Part shown: in pieces, positions 49,323-62,100 of the stretch
How positions within the stretch are numbered: position 1 is the stretch's first letter
How the letters are laid out: the number at the start of each line of letters is the position of its first letter
Assembly: GCA_034440615.1 (NCBI GenBank)
Contig: JAOTOM010004874.1
Span: forward strand, 434,001 to 498,000
DNA from: Ashinkailepas kermadecensis
Taxonomy: Eukaryota; Arthropoda; Thecostraca; Neolepadidae
Direction of reading: 5' to 3'
Length of the DNA: 64,000 bases
Position numbers and translations under genes: made by a program
Notes under the pieces: model-generated
What the model saw: the letters and a program-made list of their open reading frames with translations, nothing else
The model's database searches: none
Told to the model about the DNA's origin: nothing

Positions 49323-49858
49323 AAAAAGCTTTTCGGTGCGTCCATAAGCACAAGTATTGAAGCAACAGCGCCTGTGAGCTTTGCTGCTTGGCGCGGGTGT
49401 GTATGCTGCTTGGTACCTTTATTTGAATCTGGAGCGTATGCAGCCCACCCATGCTCATGCATGGATTGAAGTGGTGTGGACATTTTCACACCACTTCAAT
49501 AAGATGGTGTGGAATTCCACATCAGTGTGAAATTCCTCACCATCTTATTGAAGTAGTGTGGAAATGTCCACACCACTTCAATCCATGAATTGCACACCAG
49601 TGTGGAATTCCACACCATCTTATTGAAGTAGTGTGGAAATGTCCACACCACTTCAATCCATGAATTCCACACCATCTTATTGAAGTAGTGTGGAAATGTC
49701 CACACCACTTCAATCCATGCATGAGCATGGGTGGGCTGCATACGCTCCAGATTCAAATAAAGGTACCAAGCAGCATCCACACCCGTGCCAAGCAACAAAG
49801 CTCACAGGCGCTGTTGCTTGCAATACTTGTGCTCATGGACGCACTGAAAAGCTAGCTT
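49323..49858. repeat. Palindromic element with nested subrepeats, about 536 bp
   Basis: Arms 49323-49520 and 49665-49858 are inverted copies at roughly 95% identity by eye (ctttatttgaatctggagcg and its complement, tgctcatgcatggattgaag and its complement). The centre repeats a short inverted motif built from ttgaagtagtgtgg and ccacaccacttcaa. Both arms encode the same 40-odd codon frame (HGWAAYAPDSNKGTKQH) outward, which I take as a by-product of the duplication. Confidence 0.8.
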
Positions 49859-52639
49859 ATCGTAGTGATGAAATACGAAGGCTCTCCATTCAATGGCACG
49901 ACTGTGAAGAGCAAGACATGACATTGATGTTGGGGAACTCTGGGCCAGAAGGTCGCCTGGTGAACCCCGACCACACCGGTGAACCCCGACCACACCGGTG
50001 TCGTGACGCAGCTATCGAGTTCACTGAACCATTGACAGGCCTACGAATCCGCGATGGGCACTCGGCTAGGCAGAACGCGCTGCTCACGGCTCCACGCCAT
50101 GGGAACTCGTTTCCGAATCGCCACGCCGTTAATGGGGACCCGGAAGACGTGATGGCTGGCACACGTGATGGGCACACACACACACACACACCTCATGCCG
50201 ACAGAAGGCTGGGTCCGATATAATAGTCAGAGACACGGCTGCCAGCCATGCCGGTCATGCTTGAACCGATGCATCGGCACAGGACGCTGGCCAGCACTGG
50301 CACATATGCAAACAGCTGGTGGTGTGAGGTCACTGACCCAGCAGTCGAGACCCGCCCGACAACTGTCGCCGAGAGCTGACCGATTTTGTCGAGTCGCTGT
50401 ATCCACAATGAGCTCCATAGATGGATGGGTCGCTGCTCAGGGGGTTGAACGACACATCGTTGGGATCGCCATCGTTGGGTTGAAAGCCACTGTTGGGTTG
50501 AACGACACATCGTGCCCATCATCCTGACACAGGTAAGCATACATAGCTGAACTTCTGCAGTCATCCGTGAGCCTAGCTATCCGACGCTGAGATAATTTAA
50601 GTGTAGTAATTTCAGTGTCAGTAATTTCACTCGAACTGTTACTATCAGTGAGCTGGAACTTTCGGCACTCCTATGTGAATACACAGCCATGGCGCAGTAC
50701 AGGGCAAGGGCAATTGAAGGAAGCCTCTGTTCTCAAGTGATAGGGAACAGAGGATCATATTCTGATCCTGGTTTACTAAATTATATACGTGTGCATACTT
50801 TTAGCTTGCTGGTGACCAAATTCCATGTTCAAAGTAATCTAAGGCAAATACGAAATGCTATCATAAAGCTGATTAAAGACACAAATGTGTTCAGAGGATC
50901 AGACGGTGTCCCTTTTTCAGGTAGCCGATAACAAAACAACAAAATAAGTTTATTTCAATAAGCTTATCGAAGTACATACATATTTAGGGAGTTAAATGAT
51001 ATTTAAGAAGAGCCAATTGACCGAACACTAATAACTGGGGAAGGGGACGCCCTCAGTATCTATCTCAGCAACTAAGGGACGGAGTGAAGTAATTCGAACG
51101 GGAATCAATAGCCCTGAACCATGCCCGCCCAGTCATACGGAACGCCTGACCTTTGGATTATGGACGACATCACAGGTGAGGTGAAGGGGCCAATGGATTG
51201 CCTCGAAAATAACTGAATATTTCACTTTTCCGCTGAATTATTTCCGCGTTCGAACAACAGATTGATCTCATTTGGACAGTGGCCGAGAGCGACAGTGGCC
51301 GAGAGAGATCTTACAAGTTTCGGAGGCATATTTTCCCTCGTTTGTCTTCTGGGGAAATGGTTGACGTCTTGGTCAGGTGAAGTAAAAAGTGAGAACATGG
51401 CGAAGTCACACACTTAGCCAATATATCTCAGTACATAATGTCAAAGCAGTGCATAGAAATAGTAAAATTCTAACAATCATAATAAAATAAAAGCAACGCT
51501 GTAATACGAGCCATTCACATTCAACCTAGGACTACCTCGGGAAAGGTTAAGGGTGACCTTGCCAAATCTTTCTGAAATACAGGCTTCATGTTGCTGGCTA
51601 GAAAAAATGCCAAAATACGGTTAGATATGGTTTAAACGAACGCATATTTGACGTCAATATCATGGAAGATGACACCTGCTCCGATGCTTGGCCTCTCGTC
51701 GCATCGGAAAAAAATAATGTTATTTTAATTTGCGGCATGCAATAGAAATATAGTAAAACAGTAAAATGCAGTTGGATTCAATACGTTTACCACCGAGAGC
51801 TTCGAGGGATATACGGAGATATATAATGATCCAGGAAAAGGTCTACATTGATAACTCAATGGTCTACCCTGATATCATGTCTCTCGGACTCTTACATGGG
51901 CATGCCGACATACTTCAGCTCTAACCTACGAACCGGAGAAAGAAGAAATGCCAAACTCAGAGGTTAAAACGGAAACATATTGTTGACGTCATAGCCAGTG
52001 ACATAGGAAAAACTCTGAGAAAATGCTTTGAAACACGGTGTAAAATTGATTGCCGGAGGAGTACTGAAGTTTGAAAGGTGCCGTGTCATTTAGTTCTCGG
52101 GTGATCTGAAAAACGATACGGAGCGTTAAATACCACTCTTTCAGCCATCGCTAGTCATCAAAATCGAAACAGTTGTATTTACAAAGTGGAGGAATAACTA
52201 ATACATCCCTTCTCACTGAGATGAAAATAAGTCTCTGAATCTGACTCGAAATATACTAGAAAGTGATGGCCATGACATTATTTGATACTAGTGCAGGTGA
52301 CATGCAAATTGCTTTTGGTAGGGATAAGTGTTGTGAGATTATACTTCGTAAATATTTATGCTTGAAGGTATTTCTCTGAAGGTAGAAATATGCGCCCTAT
52401 TTCTGTGACATTTTTCACCTTTAACAATAAGCCAAAATCATGGCGTTGCATTATAACTTTTCAACCTGAAAAACCATTGTGTCTCCATCCCTCAGAGTGA
52501 TACCTGTCGTCCGCGATATAACTATATGAAATATGATGATTAGCATCCGTGTGTGTGGTACTTGGGGACGGTATTGAAACTAACAAAGTACTTATGTTAT
52601 CTATATATGGAGTTTCGACAGTGTTCATCTCGCTGTCGC
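49859..52639. other. Intergenic or intronic DNA
   Basis: Contains a 22-bp direct duplication (ggtgaaccccgaccacaccg, about 49960-49998), a CA run at 50171-50190 and AT-rich sequence after 50580. An 80-codon frame at 50689-50931 has no recognised domain. Confidence 0.45.
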
Positions 52640-52815
52640 CATGACTGCGTCAACCACAAATAGGTTAGCTGATTTCACCAAGCAGAGGATAATCAAATGA
52701 TGAAGAAGGCGACCAAGGCAAAGCTTCAGGAGCTGTGCCGTTCTTGATGCCCCGAAATCACATCCCCTTCCGTGACCATTGACCAGCTAGAATACTGTGT
52801 TCTTCCTGGCTTCAC
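52640..52815 (+). pseudogene. Broken SAP-like coding fragment
   Basis: 52641 onward reads MTASTTNRLADFTKQRIIK, then a stop; shifting frame gives MKKATKAKLQELCRS, a stop, and after a further shift VTIDQLEYCVLPG. The pattern T-K-x-x-L-Q-E-L-C and a downstream D-Q-L is that of a SAP helix-turn-helix as found at the N-terminus of some retroelement and host proteins. With two lesions in about 150 bp it is a relic. Identification is tentative. Confidence 0.3.
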
Positions 52816-52944
52816 CATCTTGCTGAGTGGTGACCCCGCAGGGAGACCACCACCATCACCAAGCATATAACCCACCACTCAACCCGGATATCAATATCCA
52901 GCTCAGAACTCACCACCACCCAGTTTTACCACTACACAGCCCAG

Positions 52945-53121
52945 AGGGGACGAGTAGTCTAGGGGTAAGTTGCCCGTCTCACAATCGAAATATTGTCGGT
53001 TCGAGCCTCACCCGTCGCTACTCTTCGCCAGCGACCAATCGGCATGAGAGATTGGCGACTCTACATAACTCAACGGTCGACGTGTGGTACAACGAATAAC
53101 CACCACCACCACCACCACCAT
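52945..53121 (+). mobile_element. tRNA-derived SINE with (ACC)n tail
   Basis: 52950-53022 resembles a tRNA head: A-box-like TAGTCTAGGGG and B-box GGTTCGAGCCT, about 35 bases apart, but the acceptor and T stems do not pair properly, so it is not a functional tRNA gene. A tRNA-unrelated body follows, ending gtggtacaacgaataa and seven ACC units. acagcccag flanks it at 52936-52944 and 53122-53130, either a target duplication or part of the adjoining array. Confidence 0.7.
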
Positions 53122-54235
53122 ACAGCCCAGTGACTACCCCGACCGGCAGGACGTACCCGGAGGTGCCGCCGACTGTGGACACCCAGCCCAGAGACCACCC
53201 CGGCCCGCAGGGCGTGCCTCCTGGCAGAACACCCGGCCCAGAGACCACACCGGCCGGCGGGACGTACCTGGAGGTGCCACCGACTGTGGACACCCAGCCC
53301 AGAGACCACCCCGGCCCGCAGGGCGTGCCTCCTGGCAGAACACCCGGCCCAGAGACCACCCCGGTCGACGTGTGGTACAACGAATAACCACCACCACCAC
53401 CACCACCATACAGCCCAGAGACCACCCCGGCCGGCGGGACGTACCTGGAGGTGCCACCGACTGTGAACACCCAGCCCAGAGACCACCCCGGCCGGCGGGA
53501 CGTACCTGGAGGTGCCACCGACTGTGAACACCCAGCCCAGAGACCACCCCGGCCGGCGGGACGTACCTGGAGGTGCCACCGACTGTGAACACCCAGCCCA
53601 GAGACCACCCCGGCCGGCGGGACGTACCTGGAGGTGCCACCGACTGTGAACACCCAGCCCAGAGACCATCCCGGCCCGCAGGGCGTGCCTGGAGGTGCCA
53701 CCGACTGTGAACACCCAGCCCAGAGACCACCCCGGCCGGCGGGACGTACCTGGAGGTGCCACCGACTGTGAACACCCAGCCCAGAGACCATCCCGGCCCG
53801 CAGGGCGTGCCTGGAGGTGCCACCGACTGTGAACACCCAGCCCAGAGACCACACCAGCCGGCGGGGCGTGCCTGGAGGTGCCTCCGACTGTGAACACCCA
53901 GCCCAGAGACCACCCCGGTCCGTAGGGCGTGTCTCCTGGCAGAACACCCGGCCCAGAGACCATCCCGGCCGGCGGGACGTACCTGGAGGTGCCACCGACT
54001 GTGAACACCCAGCCCAGAGACCATCCCGGCCCGCAGGTCGTGCCTCCTGGCAGAACACCCAGCCCAGAGACCACCCCGGCCGGCGGGGCGTACCTGGAGG
54101 CGCCGCCGACTGTGAACACCCAGCCCAGAGACCACCCCGGCCCGTAGGGCGTGCCTCCTGGCAGAATACCCGGCCCAGAGACCATCCCGGCCGGCGGGGC
54201 GGTCCCGGAGGTGCCGCCGACTGTGAACATGGCTG
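53122..54235 (-). repeat. 61-bp minisatellite with embedded SINE tail
   Basis: Units built on cagcccagagaccaccccgg and gaggtgccaccgactgtgaa recur every 61 bp (53472, 53533, 53594 and on). Several units carry variant inserts (gggcgtgcctcctggcagaa). 53364-53410 repeats the last part of the adjacent SINE including its ACC run. Because 61 is not a multiple of three, long frames cycle through all three readings; they are not genes. Confidence 0.95.
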
Positions 54236-54329
54236 CCGTGTCGGCAGCGCTGCTGCGGGTGCCGCTGTACCGCTAGGCTGCTGCTTGGCGTGCGGATCGG
54301 CCGTTATTGCTGCCACTGTTGGACGGCCG

Positions 54330-54660
54330 AGCCGCCAAACTGAGGTACAGCCAGTAATAGGGGCGGCGGTAGTAGCGGCACCTGGGACCCAGCCAGTGAC
54401 AGGGGCAGCGGCAGTAGCAGCACCTGGGATGCACCCGGCGATAGGGGCGGCGGCAGTAGTGACGGCAGTAGTGGCGGCAGTAGCGGCACCTTGGATACAG
54501 CCGGTGCCAGGGGCGGCGGCAGTAGCGGTACCTGGGGTACACCCGATGACAGGGGCGGCGGCAGTAGCAGCACCTGGGGTACACCCGATGGCAGGGGCGG
54601 CGGCAGTAGCGGCACCTGGGATACAGCCGGCGACTGGGACGGCGGAAGTAGCGGCACCAC
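54330..54660 (+). repeat. 42-bp GC-rich minisatellite
   Basis: About seven units of ggggcggcggcagtagcagc followed by acctggggtacacccgatga. Units vary at single sites. Immediately next to a possible exon at 54688-54744. Confidence 0.9.
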
Positions 54661-54687
54661 AGGTAGGATGAAGAGATGAAATCCCCC

Positions 54688-54744
54688 TCATTCTCCCACA
54701 GCGTCATGCTGCTCGTTGACGCTGGAGAAGGTGTCGAGCTGAAG
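54688..54744 (-). CDS. Possible 57-bp terminal exon of an unidentified minus-strand gene
   Basis: After a good acceptor (cgccacttgcag) a phase-0 frame reads LQLDTFSSVNEQHDAVGE and a TGA. The codons are those preferred in the E78 LBD exons (CTC, GAC, ACC, TTC, AGC, GTC, AAC, GAG, CAG), which is unusual for non-coding DNA here. I do not recognise the protein. A second frame (FSSTPSPASTSSMTLWENEG) is also open, so the reading is uncertain. It lies between the 42-bp array and non-coding DNA, and upstream of E78. Confidence 0.3.
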   Translation of the reverse strand, partial: LQLDTFSSVNEQHDAVGE

Positions 54745-56524
54745 CTGCAAGTGGCGTGTTTAGAAACCGGCCAACGGTAGGGAGAGAGAGGCGCCGGCGT
54801 CCTGATGGCTCGTCTGTCGGAAACCGCGTGGTGTGGATGCCTGACACCTATTCTCATCTTTTCGGCCACACTGGGGGGGGAGGGAGCTCTCCCTGATGCC
54901 CTGCACTTGGGTCACGTTGGAGGGGTGGCACCCGCCTTTGACTGCCTGCTCCTGAATCCCCGCTTGACAGCAGTGGCACAGTGTGGAATTACCATGTATG
55001 GGGTATGGATGGGGTGGCACTCATGCTGTACCCATGTGTGATATTGCGAGCGACGTTCATCGACATCGGCGATGCGAAATGTCGACGCATCATGATAGAC
55101 ATGCGACGCGATGTAGTGTAGTGAAGATGAACAAAGGAAGCAACATTTAGCTTGCATGCTAACAATAATATGCTGTCGAGGAAAAATGCCTGAGCTAGCT
55201 GATTTACTGATTGTTTATCGACATCCGAGTGAACACAATCAAGAACTTGCCGAGGAAAAGCCGCTGTTCTCCCGCCTCTTGCCGTGCCTCACATTCGACG
55301 GCATAGAATAAGACAGTTTGTTTTGCAAACGCGTCCCGCTGCCACCGAAGTTTGCATTGCCGCTGCCTCACACTGTCATGGGGCAATTGGACAAAGCAAA
55401 AATGCAGCCGTGTGACAAAAAAGTAGACCTTGTTCCACGCAGAACATAAAATAGTCCGCGCCCTCGTGACCACCATCACACGTAACCACATCGGCTGGGG
55501 TGAAGGCTGACACAAGTTCATGCAAATATTAAAGGTGATCTGGATATGCCCTCTTTGGACACACTGGGTGACAACACTCTTTGTGAAAAATACCACTACT
55601 CCTCGGATTTATGTCACTTTTGTTATCAAATTCACCAGAAAATGAGTTGCCATTTGTGTGTGTAAATCAATTTCGTCCGGACAAAATGATCTGACATGCC
55701 AGGATAAATATACCCACACATCCATCACCCATACACACCCCTACACCCACACACCCACACATGGCTGATGTTCTACCTGCCCCATCGATATCTACGCCTT
55801 TACCCTTCATTGAATTTTACATATGTGTCATATATAACGTCATTTTCCACCAAAACCCATGTAAGGTTGTTAGGAAGATCTCATTCTAGTTGGCATCCAC
55901 CGCCAGTGGTATTGTTTTCTGTTGGCGTAATTTGGCCTGCATTTTACCTCGTGGGTGGCCCAAGGTGCCGAGGACATTTTAGCTGCCACATGTTCATATT
56001 TAATGTATTTTTTACACAGGTGAAAAAGCAATGTATAGATGACACAGTATACCACGCTATGTAGCTCTGTACAAAGACTGTGCACACCTATTATACTTTA
56101 CACGAAATAAAAATAACTACTTGCTATCTCGTTCCTAATCGGCCTTCCTTGCCCGGAACCGAACATCTAGACAACGGCTGAAAGGAACCATTCTGAGTGT
56201 CAAACCTAGGTAGTGAAATATTCTTGAAATTTGGATGTCCCGTAATTGTACTTCCCATAAACTCACTGAGCTTTCAAATATCGTTTGCATCTACGAAATC
56301 GGTCAATTATTCGCAGAGATACGAGGGGTAAAAAACGCCCAAACCCCTCATATTGAACCGTATGATAAATTCTGCACCAGCACCACGTTAAGAACAAGAT
56401 TAATCCTTTTAAAGCGGTTTGGAATAGTACAAATATATGTGCTGCAAGATGGCTCGCCACCACAAAACCCACGATGACGAACACCAGCTATGGTGCTATG
56501 CTACCTGCAATACAGCATATATAT
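54745..56524. other. Intergenic or intronic DNA
   Basis: No gene recognised on either strand. A cacaccc-rich stretch occurs near 55725-55760. Confidence 0.45.
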
Positions 56525-57465
56525 TTTACAATCATAATTCCACATTTTCACAGTCTGATGGTCCGGTGGCACACAGTGGACATTCTCATGATCTGATCAC
56601 CGCACGACACACAGTGGGATAGTCTGTTGGTCCGGCGACCAATCAGTACGTGGCTACAGAGCACACAGTGGACATTCTCATGATCTGATCACCGCACGAC
56701 ACACAGTGGGATAGTCTGTTGGTCCGGCGACCAATCAGTACGTGGCTACGGAGCACACAGTGGACATTCTCATGATCTGATCACCGCACGGCACACAGTG
56801 GGATAGTCTGTTGGTCCGGCGACCAATCAGTACGTGGCTACAGAGCACACAGTGGACATTCTCATGATCTGATCACCGCACGGTACACAGTGGGATAGTC
56901 TGTTGGTCCGGCGACCAATCAGTACGTGGCTACGGAGCACACAGTGGACATTCTCATGATCTGATCACCGCACGGCACACAGTGGGATAGTCTGTTGGTC
57001 CGGCGACCAATCAGTACGTGGCTACGGAGCACACAGTGGACATTCTCATGATCTGATCACCGCACGACACACAGTGGGATAGTCTGTTGGTCCGGCGACC
57101 AATCAGTACGTGGCTACGGAGCACACAGTGGACATTCTCATGATCTGATCACCGCACGGCACACAGTGGGATAGTCTGTTGGTCCGGCGACCAATCAGTA
57201 CGTGGCTACAGAGCACACAGTGGACATTCTCATGATCTGATCACCGCACGGTACACAGTGGGATAGTCTGTTGGTCCGGCGACCAATCAGTACGTGGCTA
57301 CGGAGCACACAGTGGACATTCTCATGATCTGATCACCGCACGGCACACAGTGGGATAGTCTGTTGGTCCGGCGACCAATCAGTACGTGGCTACGGAGCAC
57401 ACAGTGGACATTCTCATGATTTGATCACCGCACGACACACAGTGGGATAGTCGTCTAGTTCGGTG
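56525..57465 (+). repeat. 92-bp satellite array, forward arm
   Basis: The motif cattctcatgatctgatc starts at 56581 and recurs every 92 bp to 57409, ten copies that differ only at a few sites (cacgac/cacggc/cacggt; acggag/acagag). The array is preceded by aatcataattccacattttc, which also borders the inverted array at 59 kb. The last copies near 57420-57510 decay into diverged units. Confidence 0.95.
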
Positions 57466-58479
57466 TCCACACGACGCCCAGTGGGACAGTCCGGTGGTTC
57501 GATGACCACCGGTAGACATCCATGCCGATTCCGTTCCAGCGAGGCTCCGGTGGCGTAATTACCAGATTTGCCGTTACCTTGGCAATGGGAACAGCTTCTC
57601 ACCGTTACCGGGCTATGACGAACAGCTATCCATCGCAGCCAAGGCAGCATACAAAATAACCATCATTCGGGTGACTGAGGTAGCCAACCGTCGCTCCAGC
57701 GGCAGGAAGATGTCACACCTACCTCTGAAGTCACCTAGCATGTAGCATCTATCCACAGTTATGGTGAAGGCTATTAGGTCTGTGTTGCACAAGCAAACGC
57801 ACCCATTCCGATGAACCACTCCAATGAATGAGATTCCAATGATTCTGAAAATTTGAAACAAGCATGATACGCTGAGAATGCTTATTTCTAAAAATAAGTC
57901 TGACTTTCCATGTGGTGCATGCAGCTATTGACAGGCCAATTCAGCGAGCTGCAAGCAAAGTTTGTATTTTATGGCTATATATAGTGAAAGTTCAAAAATT
58001 AAGGCGCGGTAAGACCATAGTTCATCCCATATATATTACTTTATCCATATATTTCTTTATCCAATTCTGACACTTGTATGCATGAGTGTTTGCATGCATG
58101 TATGTGTTTTTGTCCACATGTGCAGATATTTCCAAATATTTCATAAGTGTGTCTCTGATCGCAGCGGTCACATCTGCTGTACACTTGTGCACAGTGCACA
58201 CCAGCCATGTGTGCACTGGCTGGTGTGCAGCCTACCCTTACCAGCCTACCCTTACCGGCTAGCAGCCTACCCTTACCGGCTAGGCTGCTACCGGAAACGG
58301 CAGCCTACTACGTTTGATTTTCAATGTGAACAGCAGTTTTTTATCTCTTCTGGAGGTACCCACTCCAAAAGTCCGGGATGCCCGTTGCACCTCTGATTTG
58401 CAATCTGCCTCGCTCTTCCGGCTCGCCAATCTCACTCATTTATCATCCAGTCTCCCAGCCGTAGTGTGGGCACACAGCC
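57466..58479. other. Spacer between the inverted 92-bp arrays
   Basis: No gene recognised. It includes a small repeat of agcctacccttaccggct (58231-58290) and AT-rich stretches around 57840-58080. Confidence 0.6.
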
Positions 58480-59066
58480 AAGACTATCCCACATTGTGTG
58501 TCGTGCGGTGATCAGATCATGAGAATGTCCACTGTGTGCTCTGTAGCCACGTACTGATTGGTCGCCGGACCAACAGACTATCCCACTGTGTGCCGTGCGG
58601 TGATCAGATCATGAGAATGTCCACTGTGTGCTCTGTAGCCACGTACTGATTGGTCGCCGGACCAACAGACTATCCCACTGTGTGCCGTGCGGTGATCAGA
58701 TCATGAGAATGTCCACTGTGTGCTCTGTAGCCACGTACTGATTGGTCGCCGGACCAACAGACTATCCCACTGTGTGCCGTGCGGTGATCAGATCATGAGA
58801 ATGTCCACTGTGTGCTCTGTAGCCACGTACTGATTGGTCGCCGGACCAACAGACTATCCCACTGTGTGCCGTGCGGTGATCAGATCATGAGAATGTCCAC
58901 TGTGTGCTCTGTAGCCACGTACTGATTGGTCGCCGGACCAACAGACTATCCCACTGTGTGTCGTGCGGTGATCAGATCATGAGAATGTCCACTGTGTGCT
59001 CCGTAGCCACGTACTGATTGGTCACCGGACCATCAGATTGTGAAAATGTGGAATTATGATTTTAAA
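58480..59066 (-). repeat. 92-bp satellite array, inverted arm
   Basis: About six units of the reverse complement of the 56.5-57.5 kb satellite (gatcagatcatgagaatg spaced by 92 bp), ending in the mirrored flank gaaaatgtggaattatgatt. The two arrays face each other across about 1 kb, forming a very large inverted repeat like the subrepeat-built ends of foldback elements. Confidence 0.93.
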
Positions 59067-59104
59067 ACATGGATGCCCACAGCAGTAGTGTGGGCATCCA
59101 TGTT
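59066..59104. repeat. 15-bp stem hairpin at the edge of the inverted satellite
   Basis: aacatggatgcccac and its exact complement gtgggcatccatgtt flank a 9-base loop (agcagtagt). It lies right at the outer end of the inverted array. Confidence 0.85.
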
Positions 59105-62100
59105 CTATTGGGTCTCGAAGTCGAGTGAGCCAACTAACAACTTCCAGCGTAATGCCATTGTCTCCTATCAACTATTTATTCGTAGAGCTGTACGATAAGG
59201 AGCAGCCAGCATGTACGACTGCGGGTGCTTCGCGCACGCGATGTGTACACCTCGGCTTTTCCTCACGCTGACGATTTATGAAGTGCTTAAGGTGATAAAT
59301 AGTGACTCCACAAGCATAATGCTGGACGGTTGACTCGCATAACCTTGTGTTTTCACGCAATTCCAAGGCACAGGGCACCAGTCTACCATGTCATGGTGAA
59401 TAATGGCAGTGCATTCATGTGCCAAACTCACGCTTTGTGTATTTCTGGTCGGTGGCACAGTCGTTCTAACAGTAATATTCTCATCAGCACTATATATAAG
59501 ATGTTACCATAGTCCAAGGCCCAAACCAAAGCATAATCCATGATATCAATCGTCATAAAAAGTTTGCTGTTATACCCGAGCGACAGGGTAATGGACGGTC
59601 AAACAAAAAGCTGCAGATATCACCGATGACGTCATTAGCACACATTGCTGGAGATGTCGGTAGGCGAAGCTTGTCGAAACCACAGTCAACTGTATTTTTT
59701 ATCACACACATTGCGTAAGAATGCAACGCTGCAAAAAGTTGCCGCTCTGGCCACAGTGGAAGTGGCCCCGGCGGCGGCTCAGACCCGGTTTTTGCTGCCC
59801 GTGCACCACGACACAGCCGCTGCAAGAAGCCGGCGCAAGAACGCTCGTTTCTTGCCGACTCGTTTTGTGAGCCGACCAGGCGCCTGCAGACGAGCCGAGC
59901 CCAACCGGGCCCGGCCCGGCGCCGCCCTCTGTTCCGGTACGGGCCGCGCTGGACGCCCGCAGACGCTCCGCTCTTTCCCCGGTCCCGTTACGGCCTGCGG
60001 CGCACTCTTGCTGTGCTGCGCACTTTCGATTAGCCGATCACGTGCGGTCGGCGATGGCAGGCAGGTGTGGCGACGGCCGAGACGACAGAAATGCCGAGAA
60101 TAGACGTGTGGGCTCCCTCCAGTACGGAGAAGCCGAGGGTGCACAATGGTGGAACGCTTTGTTGTCGCATTCCTCGACCCGCGCACCACAGTACAGTTCA
60201 TCGGAATGGCGTCGCTGGCGGACCAGAGCAGGAACGCGCCCACCCCACAGGCTCCATGGTGGATCAACAGTTAGCAGGAACGTACCCACCCCACAGGCTC
60301 CAGGGTAGATCAACTGTTCATTTTGCCCTGGGAAATATCCTACAAGATGACTTGGGTTGGGACTTGACTTGCCCTGAAAATGTCACGAACCGAAATGCAT
60401 GAATTAGTATCATATGGCTTTGATTTTAGGTGCATATATTTTATGTTATGTCTATGAGTAGGCCACTTTGTTCTGTTTTCGTATTTTTCTTTCATCGTTT
60501 GTCGATGCAACATCTGTCATGGCTTGTTCATAATAAATGTTTTATATGCGTTTAAAGCCGCGCTGATACCAGGCCGCGAACTAAAATTAACCAGCCTCAG
60601 TTCTGTGATTGTAATATATTGGATCTTCTTGTTTTACACATAATGCGCTTTTCAATGGTAGTAATTGAAGACAAATTCCAAATACACACCTTGAGCGGCT
60701 TAGGAATTGTCCCTGACAAAAACATGACCGGGGCTCTATTTGGGCCTCAGCACGCCAAGTGTGGAGATAAACCTGCGAGACGAACTGTAGCATTGCGCAT
60801 TTCAACACCAATTTATTGGTACGAAATGTTTTGTTCTTTCGGTCAGTAATTGATATTCCATGTTAGGTGAAAGGTCAAGCTTTCCGAACAGCTGGGTGTC
60901 ACCAAATTTGACCAGAACGTGCATCCAACGTAATTCACGTATTCAGATAGTCACCAACTAAGCACCGGAGTGGTACTGTGGTGCCAACTAATAGTCATCT
61001 CATTTAGCATCGTGACAAGCATGATTAACCGGCAATGTCAGGCCCGACTCCTGAAGTTTAAATGAAGCGTAATATGAAATTGCTTTGAAAGTTTACAAGA
61101 GACGTCCTCGGATTTCGTAGGGAGAGCATCAATCGCGGTGTTGAAATTAAGGCTCAAGATATCCTACCATGGATGCGTCACCGAAAATGACACCCATGGT
61201 CAATCGAGGTCAGTAGTGTCCTCGATTGACCTGACAAACGTCACCGATGTGATATTGTAGTCTGAGCATGTCCAAAAACATAAAGACAGTCATCTGAGCA
61301 TATCAATCAACTGCAGTAAAAACAGTATCAGCAAAACTTCCCCAGAAACGGAGTCATGGCTTCGTGACTTGATGTCAGCTGGCCACGTTATCTATTGCCA
61401 AATCAGTATTCTAGAAGATGTACCAGGAACATTAATATCAAGCAGTAACGCACCGTCACGCGCCGTTTTCCGCTGGTCGCAAACACTGCTCGGGAGGGCA
61501 TCCAGCCCTCCCGATGGCCGGCCTCAGCCGCGAGAGAGACGGCGCCGCTGTCGTGCCGGTCAGGGAAATACACACTCAGCGAATAGAACAAAGACGACCG
61601 CCCACCTGGGTATGCAGCGACTCCCAGTGGCAGCCAGTGTCACATGGTATCGAGCTGCGGCGCCAAAGTGGACGGCACACCGCAGCACGTCTAGCGGTGC
61701 AGAAGGAATGCAACGCGTCCGGAGTGAAAGCCCAGCGAGAACTTGATCAGACAAGAACAGAAACAATCGACATCGGAGCTTATGGGGCATAGCAGTGTTG
61801 GCCATTGCCAACGTTTCCAACATTATCGGTAAATATTCCAAATGAACATCACATCAGCTACCCATACGCAGTGTCAGGAGTTGAGACAGCATGAGGTGCA
61901 GTTCCTCTTATTTCAAATCCTGGCCCTGCACCTAGTTCTACACAGGCTGACGTTCCGCTAGTTTTGGCGGTCTGCCCAGGCGATAGCCTCGTCGACCAAT
62001 GGCTGTGCCAAGAAAATGCCTCCCCTCAGGCGTGCGTTCTGCCCACACTGATATTTTTATCATCAGATAGCTTCCTTTGGGCTAGTTGTTCTGTTCAGAC

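Noticed and set aside
52950..53022. tRNA gene
   Set aside because: A and B boxes are present but the acceptor and T stems do not pair, and a SINE body with an ACC tail follows.
53018..54691. 557-codon open frame on the minus strand
   Set aside because: It is the 61-bp and 42-bp minisatellites read through; the repeat cycles through all three frames and the peptide is periodic with no domain.
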